This document shows positions 24,767-32,163 of a stretch of 36,240 nucleotides of DNA, in pieces. The notes beneath the pieces were generated by a model. That model was not told the origin of the DNA. It worked only from the letters and a program-made list of their open reading frames with translations, and searched no databases. Origin of the DNA: Bacteroidales bacterium (GTDB lineage: Bacteria > Bacteroidota > Bacteroidia > Bacteroidales > VadinHA17); assembly GCA_027451265.1 (NCBI GenBank), contig DAIDJT010000002.1, forward strand, positions 1-36,240. The letters run 5' to 3'. The translations under genes and the position numbers were made by a program. The stretch's first letter is position 1. Each line of letters starts with the position of its first letter.

Positions 24767-27631
24767 TCAATGTGCCTCCAGCCAGTTATATCCCGTCCCG
24801 GTATCCACCTCCAGCGGAACATTCAGAGGGGCAGCACCTGTCATCTCCTCCCTTACCAGGGCGGCAAGTTTTTCCACCTGGCTTTTTTCCACCTCAAAGA
24901 TAAGTTCGTCATGCACCTGGAGGATCATTGTTGCCCCGGGCATCTCGCGTTCAAGCCTCGAAGCTATTCTGACCATTGCAATCTTGATTATGTCAGCAGC
25001 GCTGCCCTGGATAGGGGCGTTGATAGCGTTTCGCTCGGCATTGCCACGAACAACCTGGTTCCTGGAGTGAATATCAGGCAGATAGCGCCTCCGCCCATAC
25101 ATGGTTGTGACATATCCAAGCTCCCTGGCTCTGCGTATGCTCTCGTCCATGTATGCCTTGACCCCGGGGTATGAGCTGAAGTAACCGTCTATCAGCTCCT
25201 TCGCTTCCTTGCGGCCGATTGTCAGCCTCTCTGAAAGACCGAATGCAGAGATGCCGTAGATTATCCCGAAGTTGGCCGTCTTGGCCCTTGCCCTCATCTC
25301 ACGGGTAACACCGGAAAGGGGCACGCCAAAGATCTTCGAGGCGGTGGCTGAGTGTATATCCTGCCCGGAAAGGAAGTCTGATATCATGGCAGCGTCACCG
25401 CTGAGGTGAGCCATCAGCCTCAGTTCAATCTGAGAGTAGTCAGCGCTGAGGAAGATCTTCCCTTTTGCGGGAATGAAGGCCTTGCGTATCTCCCGGCCCT
25501 CTGCATCGCGTACAGGTATATTCTGAAGATTCGGGTTGGTGGAGCTGAGCCTGCCTGTTGAGGCAACTGCCTGGTTATATGTGGTGTGAATCCTTCCGGT
25601 CACCGGGTCAACAAGCTGAGGCAATGCCTCGACGTAAGTGGAGAGCAGCTTCTTAAGGCCACGGTATTCCAGTACTTTTTCAATGATAGGGTGCCTGCCT
25701 GAAAGACGCTGGAGCACCTCCTCATCCGTGCGGTACTGTTTTGTCTTCGTCAGCCTGGCATTGTCGTCAAGGCGAAGCCTGACAAACAGCAGGTCTCCCA
25801 GCTGCTTCGGAGATGATATGTTGAACTCATGGCCGGCCAGAGTGTATATCTCCTGTTCCAGCCTGATGATTGCTTCTCTGAGGGTGACGGCATAGCTTTT
25901 AAGCACACTCTCATCCAAAAGCACTCCGCTACGCTCCATGGCAGCCAGCACCCTTATAAGGGGCATTTCTATTTCCATGGCAAGCCTGTCAAGCTCCTGC
26001 TTCCGGAGCATCGGCTCAAAGAGCTTCATCAGCTGCCACGTCACGTCAGTATCTTCAACAGAATACTCCTTTACCCTTTCCCGGTCAACTTCCCCCATGG
26101 TCTTCTGCCTGGGACCGCGCTCACCTATAAGCTCCTCGATATGAACCGGTTCATAACTCAGGTACTGTGATGACAACAGGTCCATATTATGGCGCATGTC
26201 AGGCTCGAGGAGGTAATGGGCAACCATTGTGTCGAAAAGAGGGCCCCTGACGCTGATGCCATAACCTGAAAGCACCTGGATATCAAACTTCAGGTTCTGC
26301 CCGGTCTTCCTGATCTTCTCATTCTCAAATACCGGTCTGAGGGGGGCCAGCAGTTTCAAAGCCACGTCTTTATCCGGCGGAAGCCAGAGCATGGTGCCTG
26401 TGCCCTTCTCCCATGAAAAAGCAATAGAAACGAGCTGTGCATTGAGGGGATCAAGTGAATTTGTCTCGGTATCAAAACAGAAATCACTGAGGCGCAACAG
26501 CTTGTCTGCAAGCCTGGCCGACTCCTGCTCTGTTTCTATCAGACTGTAGCTGTGCGGGGTGTTGCTGATGTTTGCTGTTGCCGTAGCTGCCGGAGCAGCC
26601 GTCTCTCCGAACAATACTCCCTGTGATCCGCCCGCAGGCGGCATGACGGGGGCGGGTCGCTCTGCCGAAGCAGCCGCAGCACCGGATTGCTGTGACAGGA
26701 GGTCTGGCGTTGCAGGTTTCTGGCCTCCGGGGGCCGGAAGCCGGGAGGCCATGGTTCTGAATTCCAGCTCTTCATACAGCTTCCGTAAAGCATCAGTATC
26801 GGTATCCTGTCTGTGAAACTCAGCATGCCTGAACTCAACCGGTACATCCTGTTCGATGGTGGCAAGGCGTTTTGAAAGAAGTATCTGTTCGCGGTTTTGC
26901 TCAATTATCTCCTTTTGCCTGCCCTGGAGCGCCGATGTGTTCCCGAGGAGACTCTCCACCGAACCGTGCTCCGAAATGAGCTTGCGGGCCGTTTTAGGGC
27001 CTATTCCGGGGGCGCCCGGAATGTTGTCGGAGGTATCGCCCATCAGACCCAGCAGGTCAGTGATGTGTTCCGGAGGCACGCCATATTCCCTTACAATCTC
27101 TTCCTTCCCCCATATCTCAGCCTCACCGCCGGAGCGTCCCGGCCTGTACATGGCCACCATGTCAGTCACCAGCTGGGCAAAATCCTTGTCAGGAGTCATC
27201 ATGTATGCCCTGTAACCCTGTTCAGCCGCCTTGCGGGCAAGGGTTCCTATAACGTCATCAGCCTCGAAACCCGGCACTTCTATAACCGGTATCCGGTAAG
27301 CTTCAAGAAGCCTCTTGATATACGGAACGGCAATCCTGATATCTTCAGGCGTGGCGTCGCGGTTAGCCTTATAGGCAGGATACATCTCATTCCTGAAGGT
27401 AGGCCCGGGCGGGTCAAACACTACCGCTATATGTGACGGTTTCTGCCTTGTAAGAAGATCCTCCAGGGTCAGCAGGAAGCCGAAGATAGCCGAGGTATTC
27501 ATTCCCTTCGTGGTGACGCGGGGATTTTTTATGAAGGCATAGTATGACCTGAAGATCAACGCGTACGCATCGAGCAGGAACAGCCTTCTGTCGTTTTCTG
27601 TCTCTTTCACCTGTTGTCGGATGCATGCCAC
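24767..27631 (-). CDS. polA: DNA polymerase I
   Basis: 954 residues with all three activities. The 5'-nuclease domain spans about 15-300 (LFLLDAYALIFRSYYAF, EADDVIGTLA, DKDFAQLV, GDTSDNIPG). After an Ala/Pro-rich linker (about 305-360) comes a 3'-5' exonuclease whose residues appear intact (FDTETNSLD near 387, LKFDIQVL, YSVEDTDVTW), so proofreading is expected. The polymerase domain carries motif A (ADYSQIELR near 730), motif B (KTANFGIIYG near 780) and motif C (VHDELIFE near 907). It serves repair and Okazaki fragment maturation. The ATG at 27631 is preceded by GGAG and overlaps the queD end by 25 bases, so it probably depends on the queD transcript. A GTG at 27610 is a less likely alternative start. 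Confidence 0.97.
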   Translation of the reverse strand: MACIRQQVKETENDRRLFLLDAYALIFRSYYAFIKNPRVTTKGMNTSAIFGFLLTLEDLLTRQKPSHIAVVFDPPGPTFRNEMYPAYKANRDATPEDIRIAVPYIKRLLEAYRIPVIEVPGFEADDVIGTLARKAAEQGYRAYMMTPDKDFAQLVTDMVAMYRPGRSGGEAEIWGKEEIVREYGVPPEHITDLLGLMGDTSDNIPGAPGIGPKTARKLISEHGSVESLLGNTSALQGRQKEIIEQNREQILLSKRLATIEQDVPVEFRHAEFHRQDTDTDALRKLYEELEFRTMASRLPAPGGQKPATPDLLSQQSGAAAASAERPAPVMPPAGGSQGVLFGETAAPAATATANISNTPHSYSLIETEQESARLADKLLRLSDFCFDTETNSLDPLNAQLVSIAFSWEKGTGTMLWLPPDKDVALKLLAPLRPVFENEKIRKTGQNLKFDIQVLSGYGISVRGPLFDTMVAHYLLEPDMRHNMDLLSSQYLSYEPVHIEELIGERGPRQKTMGEVDRERVKEYSVEDTDVTWQLMKLFEPMLRKQELDRLAMEIEMPLIRVLAAMERSGVLLDESVLKSYAVTLREAIIRLEQEIYTLAGHEFNISSPKQLGDLLFVRLRLDDNARLTKTKQYRTDEEVLQRLSGRHPIIEKVLEYRGLKKLLSTYVEALPQLVDPVTGRIHTTYNQAVASTGRLSSTNPNLQNIPVRDAEGREIRKAFIPAKGKIFLSADYSQIELRLMAHLSGDAAMISDFLSGQDIHSATASKIFGVPLSGVTREMRARAKTANFGIIYGISAFGLSERLTIGRKEAKELIDGYFSSYPGVKAYMDESIRRARELGYVTTMYGRRRYLPDIHSRNQVVRGNAERNAINAPIQGSAADIIKIAMVRIASRLEREMPGATMILQVHDELIFEVEKSQVEKLAALVREEMTGAAPLNVPLEVDTGTGYNWLEAH

Positions 27632-28056
27632 TCCGCGCAGGAGGTGGCTGTTTCATATAACCTGATGCTGTGAAGATATGTGCCAGCGGGTATCTTTCCT
27701 CCCAGGGTGGCGGCTATGTCAGCCACCAGGTTCTCACAGGTGGGCTGGCAGGAGGCCACTATTACATTCCCGAAGTGCTGACGATAGGCTTCCACCGTTG
27801 CGGCGGGAGCCAGTCCTGAAACCATCAGGGCATGGTCATACCTGTCAACGACATTTTCGCGGACGATCTTCTTGAGATCCCCGAAATCAATTACCATCCC
27901 GTTACGTGGATGATCAGGGTCATTCAGCGGTTCCCCGGCAAGGGTCACGTATAGTATGTATGAATGACCGTGTACGTTCCGGCACGGACCATCATAGTTC
28001 CACAGGGCATGTGCCATCTCGAACCGGAATTCCTTTGTTACCCGTATCAGGGCCAT
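27607..28056 (-). CDS. queD: 6-carboxy-5,6,7,8-tetrahydropterin synthase
   Basis: 149 residues. QueD converts dihydroneopterin triphosphate to 6-carboxytetrahydropterin on the way to queuosine in tRNA. The motif CRNVHGHSY supplies the catalytic Cys25 and the zinc ligands His29 and His31, with His16 (FEMAHAL) as the third ligand. Cys-xxx-His-Gly-His is the QueD arrangement, although 6-pyruvoyl-tetrahydropterin synthase activity cannot be excluded. Later landmarks are VDRYDHAL and QPTCENLV. It is the first gene of the queD-polA-moaD-moaE run and overlaps polA by 25 bases. No other queuosine genes are visible nearby. Confidence 0.93.
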   Translation of the reverse strand: MALIRVTKEFRFEMAHALWNYDGPCRNVHGHSYILYVTLAGEPLNDPDHPRNGMVIDFGDLKKIVRENVVDRYDHALMVSGLAPAATVEAYRQHFGNVIVASCQPTCENLVADIAATLGGKIPAGTYLHSIRLYETATSCAEWHASDNR

Positions 28057-28078
28057 TAGTGCAAGTGTTTGGTCTACG

Positions 28079-28086
28079 CAAAAATA
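28079..28086 (-). promoter_or_regulatory. queD: Possible -7 element for queD (TATTTTTG)
   Basis: An exact TATTTTTG on the minus strand, 22 bases before the queD ATG, in the divergent region shared with the acyl-CoA synthetase gene. No clear -33 TTTG at the usual spacing. Confidence 0.35.
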
Positions 28087-28140
28087 AACTATTTAGATCG
28101 AATTTTGTTTACCCGCATATTTATGGATGATATTTGCACG

Positions 28141-28167
28141 TTTAAATGTCTAACATATGAATTTAAA
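28141..28167. repeat. Inverted repeat upstream of acyl-CoA synthetase, possible operator
   Basis: TTTAAAT (28141-28147) and ATTTAAA (28161-28167) are perfect 7-base arms separated by 13 bases. They lie directly upstream of the TATCTTTG -7-like element, where a regulator could act. The arms are AT-rich, so chance is possible. Confidence 0.35.
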
Positions 28168-28169
28168 AG

Positions 28170-28177
28170 TATCTTTG
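28170..28177 (+). promoter_or_regulatory. Possible -7 element for acyl-CoA synthetase (TATCTTTG)
   Basis: TATCTTTG matches TAnnTTTG exactly and lies 21 bases before the ATG at 28199. The expected -33 TTTG is not at the standard distance; the inverted repeat occupies that zone. Confidence 0.4.
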
Positions 28178-28198
28178 CGCCCAATACATTCATAGCCA

Positions 28199-29839
28199 AT
28201 GGATAATAACGAATTGTTGACCATCCCATTTCTTGCCGGGGAGAGCTTCAGAAAGTACGGAAAGAACAAAGCAATGGGATTTGTGGGGGAGGATGTTATT
28301 ACATACCACCAACTCAGGGAAAGAACAAGGTCAGTGATGAGGCTCCTTGAAGATCTCCGGATAACTCCGGGCGACAAGGTGGCCATCCTTAGCAGCAGCA
28401 TGCCCAACTGGGGTGTCACTTACCTGGCAATCACCTCAATGGGGGCTGTTGCAGTACCCATTCTTCCGGATTTTACCCCGGCAGAGATTGCAAACGTACT
28501 GAACCATTCAGAGTCCAGGGCTCTTTTTGTATCCGGAAACCTTGCATACAAGGTGGCCGGACTGAGCCAGGAGTCTCTTGAGACAGTGATTGCAATTGAT
28601 GACTTCAGCATCACATCGGGAAGCCGGGATGCCGGATTCATTGCCGGATCAGAACCTGCGGGAAAGTACAATGTTGCCGAGGAAGACGTGGCAGTGCTGA
28701 TCTATACCTCGGGAACCACCGGAAAGTCAAAAGGGGTAATGCTTACTCACAAAAATATCTGCTTTATGGCAAGGCAGGTCATGACACTTCAGCATGTTGT
28801 TGAGAGTGATGTTTTCCTCTCAATCCTGCCGTTGTCACATTCTTATGAGCAGACTCTCGGTCTTGTCCTTCCGTTATTCAACGGGGCCATGATATGGTAT
28901 CTGCGCAAGGCCCCCACACCATCAGTTCTGCTTCCTGCGCTTCAGATGGTCAGGCCTACGACAATGCTGACCGTGCCGCTGATCATGGAAAAGATTTATT
29001 TCGGCAAGGTGGCCCCGACATTCAATAAGAACAGGCTTGTGGCATTCCTGTATGGCATGCCTTTGTTCCGCCGTCTTCTGAACAGAATAGCCGGAAAGAA
29101 AATATACAAGGCCTTTGGCGGCAACCTCAGATTCTTCGGCGTTGGCGGGGCAAAGCTCAATCCAACGGTTGAACAGTTCCTCCTCGATGCAAAATTCCCC
29201 TATGCCATCGGCTACGGCCTCACAGAAACCTCGCCGCTGCTTGCAGGCACAAAGGTTGGTTCATGCAGGCTCGGCTCAACAGGCCCGGCAATGCAGGGCG
29301 TTACGCTTAAGATAAATAATCCCGATCCCGTCACCGGCGAAGGTGAAATCTGGGCAAGGGGCGAAAACGTGATGAAAGGCTATTTCCGCGAACCGGCATT
29401 GACCGCAGATGTGCTGACACCTGACGGATGGTTCAGGACAGGCGACCTGGGAGTAATTGGCAAAAACGGCTACCTGAGTATCAGGGGAAGGCTTAAAAAC
29501 ATGATCGTCGGTTCCAGCGGAGAAAACATATACCCCGAGGAAATCGAATCAGTCATCAATGACTTCGGCCATGTGATTGAATCACTTGTGGTTCAGAAAA
29601 AAGGGAAGCTCGTGGCGATGGTTCACCTGAACCTCGAGGAGCTGCAGGCAAAATATGCCCAGATGAAGAAGGATTTTACAGACCAGGCCGAGCTGATCAT
29701 CAATGAATATCTTGAAGAGCTGCAAAGGTATGTAAATTCACGGGTGAACAGGTATAGCCAGCTGCAACTGGTTGTTTACCAGCCGGAGCCGTTCCAGAAG
29801 ACCGCCACCCTCAAGATAAAGAGATTTTTGTACTGCTGA
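28199..29839 (+). CDS. AMP-dependent long-chain fatty-acid:CoA ligase
   Basis: 546 residues, somewhat short for a long-chain acyl-CoA synthetase but complete. The ANL-superfamily P-loop YTSGTTGKSKGVMLTH lies at about residues 165-180, the adenine-binding GYGLTETSP near 340, the hinge/aspartate region GWFRTGDLG near 415, and the IVGSSGENIYPEEIE region near 440. It activates fatty acids through an acyl-AMP intermediate. Chain length cannot be read from the sequence. The catalytic C-terminal lysine may lie in the TATLKIKRF tail. It is divergent from queD and is followed by 95 bases without a gene, then lspA. Confidence 0.92.
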   Translation: MDNNELLTIPFLAGESFRKYGKNKAMGFVGEDVITYHQLRERTRSVMRLLEDLRITPGDKVAILSSSMPNWGVTYLAITSMGAVAVPILPDFTPAEIANVLNHSESRALFVSGNLAYKVAGLSQESLETVIAIDDFSITSGSRDAGFIAGSEPAGKYNVAEEDVAVLIYTSGTTGKSKGVMLTHKNICFMARQVMTLQHVVESDVFLSILPLSHSYEQTLGLVLPLFNGAMIWYLRKAPTPSVLLPALQMVRPTTMLTVPLIMEKIYFGKVAPTFNKNRLVAFLYGMPLFRRLLNRIAGKKIYKAFGGNLRFFGVGGAKLNPTVEQFLLDAKFPYAIGYGLTETSPLLAGTKVGSCRLGSTGPAMQGVTLKINNPDPVTGEGEIWARGENVMKGYFREPALTADVLTPDGWFRTGDLGVIGKNGYLSIRGRLKNMIVGSSGENIYPEEIESVINDFGHVIESLVVQKKGKLVAMVHLNLEELQAKYAQMKKDFTDQAELIINEYLEELQRYVNSRVNRYSQLQLVVYQPEPFQKTATLKIKRFLYC

Positions 29840-29934
29840 TATCCTGCACATGGCGCTCCCCTGATGTCTGCACGGTCCGCTGCCCATGTGTCAGTTATTG
29901 ATTTTTTGTTAATTTGCGGCCAAAACCGATACTG

Positions 29935-30546
29935 ATGTCTAACCGTAGCAAGGCGCTTCTTCTGATATTTTCAATCCTGGTTATCGACCAGATTGTCAAG
30001 ATCATTGTGAAAACAAACATGGTTGTCGGGGAGGAGATACCTGTCTTCGGCAACTGGTTCCGTATACATTTCCTCGAGAACAACGGCATGGCTTTCGGCA
30101 TGGAATGGGGCGGAAAAACGGGTAAGATTGCTCTTTCAGTTTTCAGGATGATAGCAATAGCGGGGATATCCTGGTATCTTAATGACATTATCAAAAAGAA
30201 TGCGCACACCGGGTTGATCCTTTCGGTAAGCGCCATCATAGCCGGAGCAGCCGGAAACCTTATTGACAGTGCCTTTTACGGAATGATCTTCAGCGAGAGC
30301 TGGCACACTGCCGCCGTAATGTTTCCCGAGGGTGGTGGATATTCATCTTTTCTCCACGGCAGGGTGGTTGACATGCTCTATTTTCCGATAATTGATACCC
30401 ACTGGCCTGACTGGTCACCCTTCAGGCCGGGACAGTCATTGATTTTCTTCAGACCTGTATTTAACCTGGCCGACACATCAATCACCACCGGGGTTCTGGC
30501 AATCCTCGTCTTTCAGAAGAGATTCCTTGAATCTAAGAAATCATAA
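29935..30546 (+). CDS. lspA: Lipoprotein signal peptidase (signal peptidase II)
   Basis: 203 residues from the ATG at 29935 (MSNRSKALLLIFSILVIDQ); a TTG at 29914 would add seven residues unlike the family. LspA cleaves prolipoprotein signal peptides in the inner membrane. The catalytic aspartates are Asp111 (GAAGNLIDSAFYG) and Asp180 (FNLADTSIT), and the early ENNGMAFG segment is also conserved. About four membrane segments are visible. The insertion of about 45 residues between the catalytic motifs makes it longer than the E. coli enzyme, as is usual in Bacteroidota. It is followed by a short hairpin-like palindrome. Confidence 0.95.
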   Translation: MSNRSKALLLIFSILVIDQIVKIIVKTNMVVGEEIPVFGNWFRIHFLENNGMAFGMEWGGKTGKIALSVFRMIAIAGISWYLNDIIKKNAHTGLILSVSAIIAGAAGNLIDSAFYGMIFSESWHTAAVMFPEGGGYSSFLHGRVVDMLYFPIIDTHWPDWSPFRPGQSLIFFRPVFNLADTSITTGVLAILVFQKRFLESKKS

Positions 30547-30583
30547 GGATATTTTCATTCTTGTGATTATCAAACATCTCACC

Positions 30584-30600
30584 CGGAACAATTTGTTCCG
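30584..30600. repeat. 17-bp palindrome between lspA and the polyprenyl synthase gene
   Basis: CGGAACAA, one central T, TTGTTCCG: perfect 8-base arms. It sits 37 bases after the lspA stop and 10 bases before a TATTTTTG -7-like element. It may be an operator overlapping the -33 zone, or a short hairpin terminator of lspA, since a T-rich stretch follows. Confidence 0.5.
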
Positions 30601-30610
30601 CATTTTGTCT

Positions 30611-30618
30611 TATTTTTG
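30611..30618 (+). promoter_or_regulatory. Possible -7 element for polyprenyl synthase gene (TATTTTTG)
   Basis: An exact TATTTTTG ends 22 bases before the ATG at 30641. A TTTG at 30592-30595 lies 15 bases upstream, shorter than the usual spacer. Confidence 0.35.
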
Positions 30619-30640
30619 GTAATAATACCGTAAGCAGAGG

Positions 30641-31615
30641 ATGGCAGGCCTTTCAGACATCAAGAGACCGGTGGCGGCAGAGATGCGTGAGTTTGAATCA
30701 TACTTCAGACACACACTCCAGAGTGACATCCCGTTCTTCCATGTCATTCTTGACAATTTCCTTCGCCGCAAAGGCAAACAGATGAGACCATTGCTGGTTT
30801 TTCTTACGGCCAGGCTGAACGGAACCATCAATGAAACCACCTATATTGCTGCCACATTCATAGAGTTGCTTCATACGGCCACCCTGGTTCATGACGATGT
30901 TGTTGACGATGCCTCGGAACGGCGCGGGTTGCCTTCAATAAATGTACTTTACAATTCAAAGATTGCCGTGCTGGTGGGTGACTATCTCCTGGCCCAGGGG
31001 CTGCTCATCAGCGTTGAAAAACAGAGGTTCAACATGCTGGGCATTGTTTCAGACGCGGTGAGGGAGATAGTTAAGGGTGAACTGATTCAGCTTCAGAAGA
31101 CTCGCAAGCTCGATATCAGGGAGGAAGATTATTTCCGCATCATCCGTATGAAGACCGCAGCCCTTATTTCAGCCTGCACAGCCTGCGGTGCCAGCTCCGT
31201 CACCGATGACCAGAAAATCATTGCACTCATGAAGGAGCTGGGTGAAAATATCGGTATTGCCTTCCAGATAAAGGATGACCTGCTCGATTATTCCGGGGAA
31301 GGGCTGACGGGAAAACGGGAAGGCAATGATATCAAGGAAAAAAAGATTACACTGCCGCTGATACATGCCCTTCGTGAAGCCGGACCCATTGAACGCCGCC
31401 ATGTACTCAGGCTGCTGAGAAAAAAGAAAAAAAGCAGTAAGGATATCAGGGAGGTGATTGAGTTCGTCAAAAAGCACCGGGGCCTTGAATATGCGGAATC
31501 TGTCATGCAGGGGTACTCTGACCGTGCTATCCGTATTCTTGAAGAATACCCTGACTCCGAAACAAAATCAGCTTTGATTGAATTCGTTATATTTTCAACA
31601 TTGAGAAGGAAATGA
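30641..31615 (+). CDS. Long-chain polyprenyl diphosphate synthase
   Basis: 324 residues, the usual length for octaprenyl-type synthases. The first aspartate-rich motif is HDDVVDDASERRG (Asp85, Asp86, Asp89) and the second is FQIKDDLLDY (Asp212, Asp213, Asp216). The residue five positions before the first motif is Ala80, a small residue, which fits a long-chain product such as a menaquinone side-chain precursor rather than farnesyl diphosphate. The enzyme is cytoplasmic or membrane-peripheral. It overlaps the CoA-binding protein gene by four bases (ATGA). A palindrome and a -7-like element lie just upstream. Confidence 0.94.
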   Translation: MAGLSDIKRPVAAEMREFESYFRHTLQSDIPFFHVILDNFLRRKGKQMRPLLVFLTARLNGTINETTYIAATFIELLHTATLVHDDVVDDASERRGLPSINVLYNSKIAVLVGDYLLAQGLLISVEKQRFNMLGIVSDAVREIVKGELIQLQKTRKLDIREEDYFRIIRMKTAALISACTACGASSVTDDQKIIALMKELGENIGIAFQIKDDLLDYSGEGLTGKREGNDIKEKKITLPLIHALREAGPIERRHVLRLLRKKKKSSKDIREVIEFVKKHRGLEYAESVMQGYSDRAIRILEEYPDSETKSALIEFVIFSTLRRK

Positions 31616-32052
31616 AAGATGTAAACCGCTTTCTCTCGCTTGGCTCATATGCAATAGCCGGAGTCTCGAGGGATCCGAAAAAATTCGGGCAGGCTATGTT
31701 TCGCGACCTGCGCAAAAAGGGGATGGACGTGGTACCAGTCAATCCCGCAGCCGAAACCATTGACGGGATAAAATGCTACAGGACGGTCAGTGAACTTCCT
31801 GCCAGTGTCAGGGGATTAATTTTCATGACACCTAAGGAGGAGACTCTTTCCGTCGCGAAGGAGGCGATCACACACGGCATTAAAGATCTCTGGATTCAGC
31901 AGGGGGCAGAATCAAAGGAGACAATCGCTGCCCTGGAAAAGGAAGATGTAAATCTCATCCATCATCAGTGCATAATGATGTTCTGGAAAGCTGACGGCAT
32001 CCATTCCTTTCACCGTTTTCTGAAGAAAATATTCGGGGGGCTGCCCTCCTGA
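31612..32052 (+). CDS. CoA-binding domain protein (YccU-like)
   Basis: 146 residues. A single Rossmann-like CoA-binding domain as in succinyl-CoA synthetase alpha and YccU: YAIAGVSRDPKKFGQAMFRDL near the N-terminus, DVVPVNPAAETIDGIKCY, then KDLWIQQGAES and IHHQCIMMFW towards the end. No catalytic partner domain is present. Members of this family bind CoA but their physiological role is unclear. Translation is probably coupled to the polyprenyl synthase gene by the ATGA overlap. It converges with uvrC; the 111 bases between hold a parS-like site and no gene. Confidence 0.88.
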   Translation: MKDVNRFLSLGSYAIAGVSRDPKKFGQAMFRDLRKKGMDVVPVNPAAETIDGIKCYRTVSELPASVRGLIFMTPKEETLSVAKEAITHGIKDLWIQQGAESKETIAALEKEDVNLIHHQCIMMFWKADGIHSFHRFLKKIFGGLPS

Positions 32053-32145
32053 CGGGAAATTTTCAATTCTCGCGAAGTTTACAATGCAGGTAACATGACA
32101 TTACGTGCTGAATGTCTGTGTCTTATGGTTACAGGAGAATAAAAT

Positions 32146-32161
32146 TGTTCCACGTGGAAAA
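32146..32161. other. parS-like ParB-binding site, 15 of 16 match
   Basis: TGTTCCACGTGGAAAA differs from the canonical parS palindrome TGTTCCACGTGGAACA at one base. ParB binds such sites to organise and segregate the origin region. It lies in the convergent gap next to the uvrC stop codon. A second, perfect copy is found 3.5 kb away. Confidence 0.75.
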
Positions 32162-32163
32162 AA

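Noticed and set aside
26897..27436. 179-residue open frame antisense to polA
   Set aside because: polA is unambiguous on the other strand, and the antisense product resembles no family and lacks a start signal.
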